From Flavobacterium pectinovorum (GTDB lineage: Bacteria > Bacteroidota > Bacteroidia > Flavobacteriales > Flavobacteriaceae): a DNA stretch of 64,000 nucleotides. The notes beneath the pieces are model-generated. The model saw only the letters and a list, made by a program, of their open reading frames with translations. It did no database searches and was not told where the DNA came from. A program made the translations under genes and the position numbers. This document shows, piece by piece, positions 1 to 10,467 of this stretch; positions within the stretch are counted from its first letter, which is position 1, and each line of letters begins with the position of its first letter. The stretch spans positions 310,825 to 374,824 of the forward strand of contig NZ_RCZH01000001.1 of assembly GCF_006438875.1 (NCBI RefSeq), given 5' to 3'.

Positions 1-1
1 A

Positions 2-268
2 TTATTACCTACAATAGAGCATCTTTTTTCGGAAACATCTAAAAATAATTTTCCTTCTTTTTTCGAAATCATAGAAACAAAAAAGAATCAGATTGCAGAA
101 AAGGCATCAGAAATTGAAGCTGTACTTCAAATTCCGCTTCATGATTTTTTGTCAAGTCATATTCACATGATGCTAAATCGACAATACACTTCCAAACAAA
201 GAATGTATGAATTTGTTATTTATGATCATTTATGTAGGTACTACAAAGCTCTAAATTATAAGAGGTAA
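2..268 (+). CDS. SpaB_C / thiopeptide-type bacteriocin biosynthesis protein, C-terminal end (partial)
   Basis: Only the last 88 codons are present, reading in frame from position 2 to the TAA at 266-268; the start lies outside the window. The tail contains HDFLSSHIHMMLNRQ followed by SKQRMYEFVIYDHLCRYYKA, the C-terminal signature of the SpaB_C domain (thiopeptide-type bacteriocin biosynthesis). That domain performs the glutamate-elimination step of class I lanthipeptide dehydration, as part of LanB or as a separate protein. This suggests a lanthipeptide cluster continues to the left. It is about 17 kb from the precursor/LanC pair at 17351-18943, so a functional link is inference. The family assignment is fairly secure; the full size and domain make-up cannot be seen. 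Confidence 0.7.
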   Translation, partial: LLPTIEHLFSETSKNNFPSFFEIIETKKNQIAEKASEIEAVLQIPLHDFLSSHIHMMLNRQYTSKQRMYEFVIYDHLCRYYKALNYKR

Positions 269-518
269 GACAATTCTATTACTCTTTATCCTAAAAATAT
301 ACTCCTGTAAATTTATAAGTATTATCGATTGATAACGCTTCTTTTTTGCTATAACTTGGTTTTAATAACCTTTATAATCTCCAATTTAGCCTTATCAAAT
401 TGGTAAATTTCTTACACTATAAAAAAATCTCCAAAATTATTAACTCTTTTGTTTTTAGTGATTTAAAACTTTACTAAAATTTTAATTAACATTTTTTTTG
501 CAAAAAAAACGATTAAAC

Positions 519-549
519 TTTTGATGTTAATATTTTTAATATACTTTTG
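519..549 (+). promoter_or_regulatory. Bacteroidota-type promoter for the susCD pair
   Basis: A -33 TTTTG element at 519-523 is separated by 18 nt from TACTTTTG at 542-549, which fits the Bacteroidota TAnnTTTG -7 consensus with the usual spacing. Transcription would begin near 556, giving a leader of about 375 nt before the susC start. Positions 269-518 upstream are AT-rich and show nothing recognisable. Confidence 0.6.
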
Positions 550-555
550 TTCTAT

Positions 556-932
556 CAAATTAGTAGAACTTAAAGCAATAACACAAAAAGATTAAAGATT
601 ATCCAAGACATTTCACTTTGAACAGGAACCATCAGGTCATTTAAACTGTATGAGTTGTCGCTCTCAAAAATTCTTCAATCTCAAATTCATATAAAATTTT
701 AATAGGAGGGAACCTTAGTTTCGGGGTTATAATCTTGTAAAAAAACCAAGTTAAATAATAGTAATCCAAAATAAAAAAAATGAAAAAACGAATGCATAGC
801 TGATAAAAAAAAACCATTTCCGTTGCAGCAGAAATGGTGAAGCTTAAAGAAATTGTACATCTCTGATAAGGAAAGCGATAGTGGAGTAAATCCGTTTTCG
901 GCTCACCTTATTTATTAAACTAAAACAAAGTA
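556..932 (+). promoter_or_regulatory. Long structured 5' leader of susC
   Basis: This stretch of about 375 nt between the predicted promoter and the susC start has no long reading frame. It holds a Shine-Dalgarno-like TAGGAGGG near 701-710, a tiny reading frame at 780-803 (MKKRMHS, stop), a perfect 8-bp hairpin (arms 813-820 and 831-838, 10-nt loop), and a looser pairing ATAAGG/CCTTAT close to the gene start. Read on the minus strand the first hairpin is followed by a T run and would look like a terminator. I do not recognise a known riboswitch. Attenuation or RNA-level control of susCD is inference. Confidence 0.35.
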
Positions 933-3900
933 ATGAAAAAAAAATTAAATAGATATGCATTGTTATGCATTTTGTTGATTTCCATAGGGATTAAGGCACA
1001 AGAAACCAAGCCGTTGATCCAATCCAGACTTGAAGGAACGGTTGTAGATGCTATTACAAAGGAGCCTGTTATTGGTGCTTCGATAAACATAAAAGGGACT
1101 ACTCACGGGGTTGTAACAGATTTAGATGGAAAGTTTTATTTCCAAACAGGACAAAAATTTCCTTATACATTAGTAATAAGTTATCTGGGATATAAAAAAG
1201 AAGAAACTGTAGTTACTCAAAATTCAGTTGTTATTGATCTTACGCAGGAACAAAATGCTTTGTCAGAAGTAGTCGTTACCGCACTGGGAATTTCAAAAGA
1301 AAAGAAATCCTTGGGATATACTACTCAGGCAGTAAAAGGCAAGACATTATCGGATACTAAAGAAACGAATTTTCTAAATAGTCTTACCGGTAAACTGGCA
1401 GGCGTACGTATCACTAATTCGCAAGGAGATATGGGATCTTCGCGTATTATTATTCGTGGAGAAACTTCTATCGCGGGAAATAATCAGCCCTTATTTGTGG
1501 TGGACGGAGTTCCGGTTGATAACTCTCAGTTGAGTACTGTTGGAGGAGCAGCTGCTTCCCGTGATTTCAAAAATGCGATTGCCGATTTAAATCCAAATGA
1601 CATTGAAACATTAACAGTATTAAAAGGTCCTAATGCTGCGGCCCTTTATGGATCTCGAGCTGCGCATGGTGTTGTTTTGATTACGACAAAATCAGGAAGA
1701 AATCAAAAAGGACTAGGTATTAGTGTTAGCTCTGGAATAACGATTTCTCAAGTGGCTACATTGCCAAGATTTCAAAATTCATTTGGACAAGGATCAAACG
1801 GAAAATTCAGTTATGTAGATGGTAAAGGTGGCGGAGTTAATGATGGAGTTGACGAAAGCTGGGGACCTAAAATGGATGGACGCCTTATTCCTCAATTTTA
1901 TTCAAATGGTGTAGCAGTGCCGTTTGTAGCTCATCCTGATAATGTGAAAGATTTCTTTAATACAGGTCTTACTTATGATAATAGTATTTCTGTGGCAAAA
2001 TCAGATGATAAATCAGATTTTCGTTTAGGAGTAAATAATCAAAAACAATTGGGAATTGTACCTAATAGTGAAATAAACAAAACAAATTTTACGATTAATA
2101 CCAATTATCAAATATCCAAAAATGTAAAAGTAGGGGTGAATGCAAACTATATCGTTACTGATGCTCCGGCTTTGCCAGGTGGTCCAACGGGTAACCGTGC
2201 TGCGGGTGTAATGCTTCAGTTTCTTTGGTTTGGACGTCAGGTAGACATCAATGAACTTCAAAATAATAGAAATGTCAACTGGAACAATAGTTATTACAGC
2301 AATCCATATTGGAATGCGTATTATAATACTACAAGCCAGCAACGTAACCGTTTAATTGGTGATATTCATTTGGATGCAAAACTTGCCGAAGGTCTTAATT
2401 TTAAATTCCGTACAGGAGTTGACTACTATAATGATCGTAGAAAATATGAAATTAGATATGGTACAAACGGAACTCCTTTTGGTTCCTACGCCGAAGATGC
2501 TTATACCGTAAACGAACAAAATACGGAAGGTATTTTTACGTATACCAAAAAACTAAATGACGATTTTACTGTGGATGCTCTCGCGGGATTCAATATTCGT
2601 AACCACAGCGATGCAAACAATTATCAAAAAGCACCACGTCTTGCTGTACCTGATTTATATACCTTAACGAATTCAAGAGATCCGTTGACATCATCAAATT
2701 CATTGGCAAGATTGAGAGTTTATAGTGCATATGCTTCGGCACAATTTGGGTATAAAAATTATGCTTTCTTAAACGTAACAGCCCGTAATGACTGGTCGTC
2801 TACATTGCCAAGCAATAACCGTTCTTATTTTTATCCTTCTTTTAATGGAAGTTTGGTATTATCTGATGCCTTGAATATTAAAAGTAATACACTTGATTTC
2901 TTAAAGTTACGTGGTGGCTGGTCTGAAGTTGGTAATGATGCAGATCCGTATCAATTGTCTACAGTTTATAATTTTCAAACTGCTTTTGATGGAAATCCAA
3001 TTCAAACTTCTTCACAAAAGAAACTGAATGCGAACCTGAAACCGGAAACAACTCGCTCTACGGAACTTGGTTTGGAATCTTCTTTCTGGAAAAACAGACT
3101 GCATTTTGATTTTGCGTATTACAACACCAATAGTTTTGATCAGATTCTGGAAATAAAAACAACTGCGGCAAGTGGTTATACTTCGCAATTAATCAATGCA
3201 GGAAAAATAAACAATCACGGTATCGAAATTCAATTGGATGGAAATCCTATTCAAACTCAGGATTTCAAATGGAATGTAGCTGTAAATTATTCAAAGAATA
3301 TCAGCAAAGTAGAAGTTCTTGACTATGATAAACAGATTCAAAATTACACAATTGGTTCATCGGGAGGTGTTGATGTATTGGCATCTGTAGGACAAGCTTA
3401 CGGAGCACTTTATGGAACTGCTTATCAACGCGATTCAAACGGAAATATAGTGGTTGGTGCAAATGGATTGCCAAAAGCTGATCCGCAAAAGAAAGTATTG
3501 GGACATTATACTCCGGATTATTTAGCGGGTGTTACAAACACATTGACGTATAAAAATCTTGAATTTTCATTTCTTGTTGACGCCAGTGTAGGAGGAGAGC
3601 TTTTCTCAGGAACTAACAGAACAGGTATTTATACAGGTGTATTAGATTCGACTCTTCCGGGACGTGATGCTGCAAATGGTGGATTAAATTATTATACAAC
3701 AGGTACAGGAAGTGTAAAAACTTTGCTTCCAACGGGTGCAACTGCTCCTGTTGGTTCAACAGCATATGATGATGGAATGATCTTTAAAGGTGTATATGCT
3801 GATGGAACTCCAAACACTTCAGTTCTTAGCGCTCAGGAATATTACAAAGCGTCATACAATATTAGTGAAGCTTATATTTATAGTTCAACTTTTGTAAAAC

Positions 3901-4127
3901 TAAGAGAAGTAAAACTAGCTTATAATTTCAATAAATCATTTGTTAGAAAGCTGGGATTAGATGGAGCAAGTATTACTGCCGTTGGTCGTAACCTTTTCTT
4001 TATCTATAAAGATGCCCCAAATATTGATCCTGAAACAGCTTTCAATACCGGAAATGCACAAGGGTTGGAAAGTTTATCCTTGCCAACTACGAGAAGTTTT
4101 AGCTTCAATGTTAATCTTAAATTTTAA
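933..4127 (+). CDS. SusC/RagA-family TonB-dependent outer-membrane transporter
   Basis: A protein of 1064 aa, typical for SusC-like receptors. An N-terminal signal peptide (residues 1-22, ending IGIKAQ) is followed by a carboxypeptidase-regulatory-like domain (EGTVVDAITKEPVIGASINIKG, about 35-110). Next comes the TonB-linked motif SEVVVTALGI, then a plug domain with LAGVRI...VDGVPVDN and VLKGPNAAALYGSRAAHGVV. The remainder is a 22-strand-type barrel that ends in a C-terminal aromatic strand (FSFNVNLKF). Members take up oligosaccharides, peptides or other ligands across the outer membrane with a SusD lipoprotein, which is the next gene 12 nt downstream. No glycoside hydrolase or sigma/anti-sigma gene adjoins it, so the substrate cannot be inferred. 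Confidence 0.93.
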   Translation: MKKKLNRYALLCILLISIGIKAQETKPLIQSRLEGTVVDAITKEPVIGASINIKGTTHGVVTDLDGKFYFQTGQKFPYTLVISYLGYKKEETVVTQNSVVIDLTQEQNALSEVVVTALGISKEKKSLGYTTQAVKGKTLSDTKETNFLNSLTGKLAGVRITNSQGDMGSSRIIIRGETSIAGNNQPLFVVDGVPVDNSQLSTVGGAAASRDFKNAIADLNPNDIETLTVLKGPNAAALYGSRAAHGVVLITTKSGRNQKGLGISVSSGITISQVATLPRFQNSFGQGSNGKFSYVDGKGGGVNDGVDESWGPKMDGRLIPQFYSNGVAVPFVAHPDNVKDFFNTGLTYDNSISVAKSDDKSDFRLGVNNQKQLGIVPNSEINKTNFTINTNYQISKNVKVGVNANYIVTDAPALPGGPTGNRAAGVMLQFLWFGRQVDINELQNNRNVNWNNSYYSNPYWNAYYNTTSQQRNRLIGDIHLDAKLAEGLNFKFRTGVDYYNDRRKYEIRYGTNGTPFGSYAEDAYTVNEQNTEGIFTYTKKLNDDFTVDALAGFNIRNHSDANNYQKAPRLAVPDLYTLTNSRDPLTSSNSLARLRVYSAYASAQFGYKNYAFLNVTARNDWSSTLPSNNRSYFYPSFNGSLVLSDALNIKSNTLDFLKLRGGWSEVGNDADPYQLSTVYNFQTAFDGNPIQTSSQKKLNANLKPETTRSTELGLESSFWKNRLHFDFAYYNTNSFDQILEIKTTAASGYTSQLINAGKINNHGIEIQLDGNPIQTQDFKWNVAVNYSKNISKVEVLDYDKQIQNYTIGSSGGVDVLASVGQAYGALYGTAYQRDSNGNIVVGANGLPKADPQKKVLGHYTPDYLAGVTNTLTYKNLEFSFLVDASVGGELFSGTNRTGIYTGVLDSTLPGRDAANGGLNYYTTGTGSVKTLLPTGATAPVGSTAYDDGMIFKGVYADGTPNTSVLSAQEYYKASYNISEAYIYSSTFVKLREVKLAYNFNKSFVRKLGLDGASITAVGRNLFFIYKDAPNIDPETAFNTGNAQGLESLSLPTTRSFSFNVNLKF

Positions 4128-4139
4128 AAACACGAAATC

Positions 4140-5564
4140 ATGCTAAAAAAACTATTATATACAACACTATTTGCATTGTCATTGATTTCTTGCAGTGATA
4201 CTTTGGATGATATTAACAAAAATCCAAATGCAACCGAAACTCCATTGGCACCTTATCTGTTGACAGGAACATTAAAGCAGGGAGCAGATTTATATTGGGG
4301 ATCAACAAATAATTTTGACTCGTCTTTGTTATTTGTACAGCATTGGGCAAAAATCCAATATACAGAACCGGACAGATATGATGTATCCAACACTTCTTTC
4401 ACAACTTTGTGGAACACGGGATATTCGACCTTGATTACGGATTTGAACACGATTCTGAATTTCTCGAATGAACAGGCAAATTCAAACTATAAAGGAATTG
4501 CACTGACGCTTCGTTCATGGACATTCTTGTTATTAACAGATGCTTACGGAAGCATTCCTTATAAAGATGCGGGTCAAAAAGTGACACCGACATACAATAC
4601 TCAAAAAGAAGTTTATACGGGATTACTCGAAGATTTGAAAAAAGCCCAATCTTTGTTAGCTACAGCAAACGGAGCTGTAACTGGAGATTTGGTTTATAAA
4701 GGTGATATTTTAAAATGGAAAAAACTGGTAAATTCCCTTCGTTTGCGTATCGCGTTGAGAATTTCAGACAAAGAACCAGCTTTAGCAAAACAAGCTGCGA
4801 TTGATGCAACCAGCGATGGAGCAGGAGTATTAAGCAGCAATGCCGATACTTTTCAGTTTATTTACACCAGTTCACCACAACAAAATCCAGCTTCGGCATG
4901 GTTTGAAACACGAGATGATTATCGTATTTCGAAAACATTGGTCGATAAATTATATGCATTATCAGATCCGCGTTTACCAGTTTATGCGCAGTTGCCATCA
5001 GATGCAAGCGTAGGTAAATATGTTGGAGGTGCTAACGGATTATCAAATAGTGATGCCAATAGTCAGGGTTTTGCCAAAACATCAAAACCAGGTAAATACT
5101 TTCTGACTTCAACATCGCCGGCTGTTATTGCTTCTTATTCAGAAACATTATTCAATCTTTCTGAAGCAGTAGCTCGTGGATATATTGCCGGAGATGCAGA
5201 GCAACTTTATAAAAGTGCCATTACGGCTTCATTAAATCAATTTGGCATTACTGATGCAACCACTATTTCTACTTATCTTAATCAGACAACGGTGAAATAT
5301 GATGCAACAAATTATGCCAAATCGATAGGGGAACAAAAATGGATTGCATTCTACGGACAAGGTCTTGATGCTTTTGTGGAGTGGAGAAGGCTTGATTATC
5401 CAGTATTGACAGCCGGTCCGGCTACGGTTTTGGACGGAAAGATTCCTTCTCGTTTCTTTTATCCGGGTACAGAACAGTCGTTGAACGGAAGTAGTTATCA
5501 GGCAGCAATAGCAGTTCAGGGAAAAGATTTACTTACTACAAAACTTTGGTTTGATGCCAAATAA
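4140..5564 (+). CDS. SusD/RagB-like surface lipoprotein (SusD-like_2 type)
   Basis: A protein of 474 aa with a lipoprotein signal peptide (lipobox LISC, Cys about residue 18) followed by the DDINKNPNATETP segment common in SusD-like_2 proteins. The helical TPR-like core includes LRSWTFLLLTDAYGSIPYKDA and WKKLVNSLRLRIALRI, and the C-terminal region has EQKWIAFYGQGLDAFVEWRRLDYP, all characteristic of this family. It is expected on the outside of the outer membrane as the substrate-binding lid of the SusC channel encoded just upstream. The two genes share one transcript, and a strong terminator follows at 5597. The bound ligand is unknown. Confidence 0.92.
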   Translation: MLKKLLYTTLFALSLISCSDTLDDINKNPNATETPLAPYLLTGTLKQGADLYWGSTNNFDSSLLFVQHWAKIQYTEPDRYDVSNTSFTTLWNTGYSTLITDLNTILNFSNEQANSNYKGIALTLRSWTFLLLTDAYGSIPYKDAGQKVTPTYNTQKEVYTGLLEDLKKAQSLLATANGAVTGDLVYKGDILKWKKLVNSLRLRIALRISDKEPALAKQAAIDATSDGAGVLSSNADTFQFIYTSSPQQNPASAWFETRDDYRISKTLVDKLYALSDPRLPVYAQLPSDASVGKYVGGANGLSNSDANSQGFAKTSKPGKYFLTSTSPAVIASYSETLFNLSEAVARGYIAGDAEQLYKSAITASLNQFGITDATTISTYLNQTTVKYDATNYAKSIGEQKWIAFYGQGLDAFVEWRRLDYPVLTAGPATVLDGKIPSRFFYPGTEQSLNGSSYQAAIAVQGKDLLTTKLWFDAK

Positions 5565-5596
5565 ACTGGATTTCGAAAGAAATATTTGATTATAAA

Positions 5597-5630
5597 AAAA
5601 AGCTAAATCGAAAGATTTAGCTTTTTTTTT
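5597..5630 (+). terminator. Rho-independent terminator of susCD
   Basis: A perfect 9-bp stem AGCTAAATC/GATTTAGCT (5601-5609 and 5614-5622) with a GAAA tetraloop is followed by a run of eight T. The A run on the left side would also let it work for minus-strand transcripts ending here. Confidence 0.9.
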
Positions 5631-5724
5631 ATTTCAGAATTTACTGTGTTTTTTAGGACAAATTGATAAAGGTTTACGACTCATACGGCTAAAAATGATT
5701 CTCTAATTAGCATTACAGTTTAAT

Positions 5725-6339
5725 TTATTTTTTTGCGTATTGCCAAAATCTCCCTTTTCCTTCTGCAATCCATTCCAGTGATTGATCGATTCGTTTTTGT
5801 CTTGTTGCATCTGTTTTAGCGTCGATTATCCAAACTAAATAGTCTTTACGATAGGAATCTGATTTTGATTCCCAAACTTCTTTTGCTTTTTTATTTACGT
5901 TAAGCGATTCCAGTAAATATTCAGGCGTTTCAATTACTTTTGGTTTATCCGAAACTTGTTTTTCTTTTTTAATTCCCTTCTCATTAATTGTCATTGCTTC
6001 CTTAAGAAGCGAAACCAAAACTTCCTTTGATGGCAATTCAGTAACAGATTTCAGTTTATCCATATAGCCAAATTTCTTTCCTGCTTTTACACTTTCTGCA
6101 ATTTCTTTGTCTTTTAGAAACTCTGCTTTGTACAGGCTAAACGAGCAATGATTTTTAAAACCTGCAATCATACACAAATGATCGTCTTTGTAGGAGTAAT
6201 GAGGTGTTCCCCATTTAATATCTTCTGCCGCATCTGGACAGGTCTCGTGAATAATTTGTCGTAAATATTCCAGAATTGGTTTTGCAAAGTCTTCTGATTT
6301 TGCAATATATTCATCTACTTTCGAGTTTAGTTGTGCCAT
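5725..6339 (-). CDS. DUF1801 / YdeI-OmdA-like protein
   Basis: A 204-aa cytosolic protein with two parts. The N-terminal part (about 1-115) is a DUF1801/YdhG-like domain: YLRQIIHETCPDAAEDIKWGTPHYSYKDDHLCMIAGFKNHCSFSLY is the typical core. The C-terminal part (about 135-204) matches the bacteriocin-protection OmdA/YdeI domain (AWEVWESKSDSYRKDYLVWI-like, then DAKTDATRQKRIDQSLEWIAEGKGRFW). This fusion is common in Bacteroidota and has no established biochemical role. It is a single-gene unit facing the susCD terminator. The family call is firm, the function unknown. Confidence 0.85.
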   Translation of the reverse strand: MAQLNSKVDEYIAKSEDFAKPILEYLRQIIHETCPDAAEDIKWGTPHYSYKDDHLCMIAGFKNHCSFSLYKAEFLKDKEIAESVKAGKKFGYMDKLKSVTELPSKEVLVSLLKEAMTINEKGIKKEKQVSDKPKVIETPEYLLESLNVNKKAKEVWESKSDSYRKDYLVWIIDAKTDATRQKRIDQSLEWIAEGKGRFWQYAKK

Positions 6340-6411
6340 TTTGGGTCTGTTTTAATAATGGATTTTTTTGGTTCTGTCGCATCTAAAGCTAATTCCCGTT
6401 CTAGAGTCTTT

Positions 6412-6438
6412 CAAAATTATTAAATTAATTAATGCAAA
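6412..6438 (-). promoter_or_regulatory. Possible promoter of the DUF1801/YdeI-like gene
   Basis: On the minus strand TAATTTTG (6419-6412) fits the TAnnTTTG box, and TTTTG lies 15 nt upstream (about 6438). The spacer is slightly shorter than usual, so this is a moderate call. It would give a leader of about 65 nt. Confidence 0.35.
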
Positions 6439-6524
6439 AGATCATTATTATTAAGACCGTTTATTTTGAATTTAGGTTTATTTTAAATTATTGGCAGACG
6501 TTGATAAATTTGATTTAAAAAAAA

Positions 6525-6971
6525 TCACTGTAAAATCCAGTCTACAGAAAAAGCAGTAATGATAAAAAGATTGTGCATAAAAACAAGCTGTAGATAATAT
6601 CCTTTAAAATTTACAGTATGAGCAGATGGTATAATTTCGATCAGAAAAGTCCAGCTTATAATGCGGATTAAGCCATTGATTAAACCTATAATAATACTCG
6701 TTGTCCAGGAAATTTCTCCGAATTCACAATAGAATAGAAGGTAATAAATGGTTGCAAAACAAAGTCCAAAGCTATGATGCAATATCTTTCCGGCTCTTAG
6801 TTTGGCTTTTAGAGGTAAATCTATATCAATAGCAAAAAGAAGACTTGTAAGCAGGGCAGGTTCCTGATAAAATTCGTTGTCTGGTGTTGATAAAGCTTTA
6901 TTAAATATTTTTAGAATACAACAGGTTAAGAGCCAGGAAATAAGAATTTGAAAAAGTAGGTGTAAAATCAT
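6525..6971 (-). CDS. Small multi-pass membrane protein, related to the one at 10454-10939
   Basis: A 148-aa hydrophobic protein with four likely membrane segments: about 4-22, 68-88, 92-115 and 125-146. The motif HTVNFKGYYLQLVFMHN near residues 117-133 has a close counterpart (QPQIDFKGYYLQLFFAHL) in the protein at 10454-10939. The two also share overall length and helix pattern, so they are paralogues. They bracket the Ku-LigD gene pair. No enzymatic motif is visible and I do not recognise a named family. A membrane location is confident, a role in repair is not shown. Confidence 0.7.
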   Translation of the reverse strand: MILHLLFQILISWLLTCCILKIFNKALSTPDNEFYQEPALLTSLLFAIDIDLPLKAKLRAGKILHHSFGLCFATIYYLLFYCEFGEISWTTSIIIGLINGLIRIISWTFLIEIIPSAHTVNFKGYYLQLVFMHNLFIITAFSVDWILQ

Positions 6972-7159
6972 AAAGGGCGTAAAATTTTTTTACACCGCCA
7001 AATATAATGCGGAAAGCGTTAAAAATAAAATTAAATTGGAAAAACAGTTCGATAGAAAAGGGAATCAAGTTCTAAATTTCGTAAAATATTTGAAAGATTA
7101 TGTAAGAACCCATTAACAGGGATGAATTAAATTTAGAGTAATTTTTAATTCAACTAATT

Positions 7160-7930
7160 ATGAGATCAATATGGACAGGGGCTATTAGTTTTGGTTTAAT
7201 TAATATTCCAATTAAATTATTTTCAGCAGTTCAGGAAAGCAATCTGGACATGGATATGCTCGATGAAAAAGATCATGCCAATATAAAATTCAAACGTGTA
7301 AATGAGAAAACAGGCAAAGAAGTCACTTTTGCAAATATTGTAAAAGGGTATAAAATCGATGATAAATATGTAATTCTTGAAGATTCAGATTTTGAAGCGG
7401 CAGATGCTGAAAAAACAAAAACGATAGACATTGAAAGTTTTGCTTTTGAAAAAGAAATTGAAAGTATTTATTACGAACAACCCTATTATCTGGAACCTGA
7501 CAAAGGCGCTATGAATGCTTATGCGTTGCTTCGTGATTCACTTGCAGCTTCTGGTAAGGTTGGTGTAACTCGTTTTGTTTTGCGTAATAAAGAAAGTCTT
7601 GCTATCTTAAAACCGTATAAAAATGCCATTGTTCTAAACAGAATCAGGTTCGAACAGGAAATTAGAAATACGACGGATTTAAAACTTCCTGCAGCCTCAA
7701 AAGTAAAAACAAAAGAACTGGATATGGCGAATAAATTAATTGAACAGCTCACGGAGAAATTCGATATCAGTACTTTTAAAGATGAATACACAGCGAAGCT
7801 TTTGGAAATAATTAAAAAGAAAGCCAAAGGAAAAGCTCCCAAACCAACTAAATTAAAAGTCGTTCACAAACAAAGTGACGATTTAATGAGTATGCTTAAA
7901 GCCAGTTTAGAAAGAAAAAAATCTTCTTAG
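7160..7930 (+). CDS. ku: Ku protein, bacterial non-homologous end joining
   Basis: A 256-aa protein that starts with [21 protein letters not shown], the hallmark N-terminus of bacterial Ku, and contains [25 protein letters not shown], also highly conserved. It forms a homodimeric ring that binds double-strand DNA ends and recruits LigD. The C-terminal tail is lysine-rich ([15 protein letters not shown]), as in other Ku proteins. The gene converges on ligD and their stop codons overlap by 4 nt (7927-7930). It is divergent from the membrane-protein gene at 6525-6971, and the promoter should lie in the 188-nt gap. The identification is secure. Confidence 0.96.
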   Translation: MRSIWTGAISFGLINIPIKLFSAVQESNLDMDMLDEKDHANIKFKRVNEKTGKEVTFANIVKGYKIDDKYVILEDSDFEAADAEKTKTIDIESFAFEKEIESIYYEQPYYLEPDKGAMNAYALLRDSLAASGKVGVTRFVLRNKESLAILKPYKNAIVLNRIRFEQEIRNTTDLKLPAASKVKTKELDMANKLIEQLTEKFDISTFKDEYTAKLLEIIKKKAKGKAPKPTKLKVVHKQSDDLMSMLKASLERKKSS

Positions 7931-10467
7931 CTATTTTGTCTTTCTTCCAATTTTTTAAGAATGTGTTTAATGTTGGTACCTTTTGACAGAATTGGCGCCC
8001 ACAAATCTCCTTTTTTCTCAAATCTGGACAATACATTATTAATGGTAAATTGCGACGGATGCAGTTTTTCATTCACCTCATTCCATTCTAAAGGTGTTGA
8101 AACAGTCGCACCCGGTTTTGGTCGGACAGAGTATGGAGCTGCCAAAGTTTGCCCTCTGCGGTTTTGCAGATAATCAATATAAATTTTGTGATCTCTCTTT
8201 TTAATGCTGCGTTCAAGTGATGTGGTTTCAGGTAAACGCACTTGGATTTCTTTTGCAAGTAGTTCAGCAAGGATTTTTATAGAATCATAATCGTATTGTG
8301 CTCCAAGCGGTATATAAACATGCAATCCTGAGGCACCCGAAGTTTTGCACAGGGACTCGGTTTCTAATTCATCCAACACTTCTTTTACTACCAATGCCGT
8401 TCTTACAACTTCCTTAAAATCGTCTTTATCAGGGTCAATATCAATCACCAGCCAATCCGGATTTTCAATGTGCTGAACAGTAGAATTCCAGGGATTAATT
8501 TCGATACAACCAAGATTTACCATGTACAATAAAGTCTCTTTGTCATTACAGATCAGATAGTTTACAGTTGCATCGTTCGATTCAGAAAATATTTTTTTAG
8601 TTTTCAGCCATGACGGTATTTTTTCAATATCAACATCTTTCTGATAAAAACTCGGAGCATCGATTCCGTTAGGAAACCGATTCATTGATTCCGGACGATT
8701 TTTAAGATAAGGCAATATCAGAGAAGCAACTTCATTATAATATTGCACAATATCACCTTTTGTAATTCCATCTTTTGGGAAATATATTTTGTTTTGATTG
8801 GTGAGATGAAGTACGGTTTTTCCAACTTTCAAATCATAATCATTTTCTGTTTTATTTACGGGTGATTTAGTTTTCATTTTTTCTTCTTTTAAAGGAGTAT
8901 TATTAACATCATATGTTACAAAAACTTCAGATGGTTTTTTATCAATTCTAAGACCGAGATAAACCGGATGTCTGAGGTTTTTATCCTGAGTCCATTCAGA
9001 AAATTTTATCTGACAAACCAGTTTGGGCTTCACCCATTGAATTTCATCTCTCAGATTAATTTTTTCGCTAAGCGGAGATTCAGTAATAAAAAGAGGTTCT
9101 AGTTTTGTGTAAAGTTCTTTCAGCGTTGATTCAGAAAAACCAGTTCCACACTTTCCAATATATTCCAGCCTTTTTCCATAATACTGGGCAAGCAGCAACG
9201 CACCAAAATAATTGCGTGAATTTTTAGGTTTGGTAATCCCAATGATGATAGCTTCTTCCTGATTAGAAGTTTTAATTTTTAGCCAGTCGCTGCTTCTTTT
9301 ATTGGGTAAATAAATACTGTTCGCTTTCTTGGCGATAATACCTTCTTCCTTATTTTTTTCGGCTAATTCAAATTGTTTTATTCCTTTTTCGAAAGTATGT
9401 TCTGAATAAAAGACATTCGTAAAATCATATTTATTAAAGAGTATTTTAAGTAATTCTTTTCTCTCGAGCAAAGACAATCCCGTGATCTGGTTTCCATCTA
9501 AATACAAAAGATCAAAAACGTAATAGTTTAATTTTCCCAAGCCTGTTTTAAGATAATTTTGAAGCAATTGAAAGTTTGCTTTTCCCTTTTCGTCTTCTAC
9601 TACAATTTCGCCATCTAAAACCGCAATATGATCGATTTTCTTCAACTCATCTGCAACAGGTTTAAAAGGAATATCAAATGAGATTTCATTCCGGCTATAT
9701 AATGCTACTGCATTTGGATTTATTACTGCAATGGCACGATAACCGTCATATTTTTTTTCAAAAACCCAATCTGAATCATCAAATGCCTCCGTTTTTGTAT
9801 TGGCTAACATTGGTTTTATAAAAGAAGCCTTTTCTAAGGAAAGTTTAGTCTTTTTTTTTAAAGGTGTTTTTGCTTTATCTTCCGAAATTAACTTTTCTGA
9901 TTTTTTTTCTAACTCCTCTAATGGTCTTCGTGATAGTACAGATTTATCTTTGGTCAGGATGTCAAGATGTGTTGCATACTCATCGTTTTTTTTAATTAAT
10001 AACCATGCATTTTCTTGTTTGCCCGGTAATTTTACCAACGAATATGCTCCTTTAAGTTTTTCTCCTTTCAGAATAAAACTCAAATGTCCTTTTTTAAGAT
10101 GAGCCATCAATGTTTTCTCAGGATTTTCAGATGATTCTTCCGGTTCATACGTTCCATTGTCCCATACAATTACATTTCCGGCACCATAATTTCCTTCCGG
10201 AATTGTACCTTCAAAATCTTTATAACTATACGGATGATCTTCGACCATTACGGCAAGACGTTTAACAACAGGATTCGTTGACGGACCTTTTGGGATTGCC
10301 CAACTTTTGAGTACGCCATCCATTTCAAGTCTAAAGTCATAATGCAAATGAGATGCGGCATGTTTTTGTACCACAAAAATCAGTTCACGTGCAGATTTTC
10401 CAATTTTGCCTTGTGGCTCTTGAGTTTTTTTAAAATCTCTTTTCTGATTGTATTTAGATAGTGACAT
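7927..10467 (-). CDS. ligD: ATP-dependent DNA ligase LigD (phosphoesterase-ligase-polymerase)
   Basis: The ATG at 10467 ([12 protein letters not shown]) is preferred over an in-frame TTG at 10479 and gives 846 aa. The domain order is an N-terminal 3'-phosphoesterase ([12 protein letters not shown], then [12 protein letters not shown]; about 15-150), an ATP-dependent ligase (EKKYDGYR with the adenylated Lys near residue 239; about 215-525) and a C-terminal primase-polymerase (about 545-840, with [11 protein letters not shown] as metal site and LEYAAPYSVR-like end [19 protein letters not shown]). It fills and seals ends held by Ku. The start overlaps the end of the upstream membrane-protein gene by 14 nt, suggesting co-transcription. 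The phosphoesterase-ligase-polymerase order is the one usual in Bacteroidota. Confidence 0.95.
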   Translation of the reverse strand: MSLSKYNQKRDFKKTQEPQGKIGKSARELIFVVQKHAASHLHYDFRLEMDGVLKSWAIPKGPSTNPVVKRLAVMVEDHPYSYKDFEGTIPEGNYGAGNVIVWDNGTYEPEESSENPEKTLMAHLKKGHLSFILKGEKLKGAYSLVKLPGKQENAWLLIKKNDEYATHLDILTKDKSVLSRRPLEELEKKSEKLISEDKAKTPLKKKTKLSLEKASFIKPMLANTKTEAFDDSDWVFEKKYDGYRAIAVINPNAVALYSRNEISFDIPFKPVADELKKIDHIAVLDGEIVVEDEKGKANFQLLQNYLKTGLGKLNYYVFDLLYLDGNQITGLSLLERKELLKILFNKYDFTNVFYSEHTFEKGIKQFELAEKNKEEGIIAKKANSIYLPNKRSSDWLKIKTSNQEEAIIIGITKPKNSRNYFGALLLAQYYGKRLEYIGKCGTGFSESTLKELYTKLEPLFITESPLSEKINLRDEIQWVKPKLVCQIKFSEWTQDKNLRHPVYLGLRIDKKPSEVFVTYDVNNTPLKEEKMKTKSPVNKTENDYDLKVGKTVLHLTNQNKIYFPKDGITKGDIVQYYNEVASLILPYLKNRPESMNRFPNGIDAPSFYQKDVDIEKIPSWLKTKKIFSESNDATVNYLICNDKETLLYMVNLGCIEINPWNSTVQHIENPDWLVIDIDPDKDDFKEVVRTALVVKEVLDELETESLCKTSGASGLHVYIPLGAQYDYDSIKILAELLAKEIQVRLPETTSLERSIKKRDHKIYIDYLQNRRGQTLAAPYSVRPKPGATVSTPLEWNEVNEKLHPSQFTINNVLSRFEKKGDLWAPILSKGTNIKHILKKLEERQNS

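Noticed and set aside
2025..2342. Minus-strand 105-aa frame inside susC
   Set aside because: Antisense to a well-conserved TonB receptor segment, with no start context or family signal.
933..5564. SusCD as import or immunity partner of a lanthipeptide cluster to the left
   Set aside because: It has its own promoter and terminator, and no sequence link to the peptide genes; adjacency alone is not enough.
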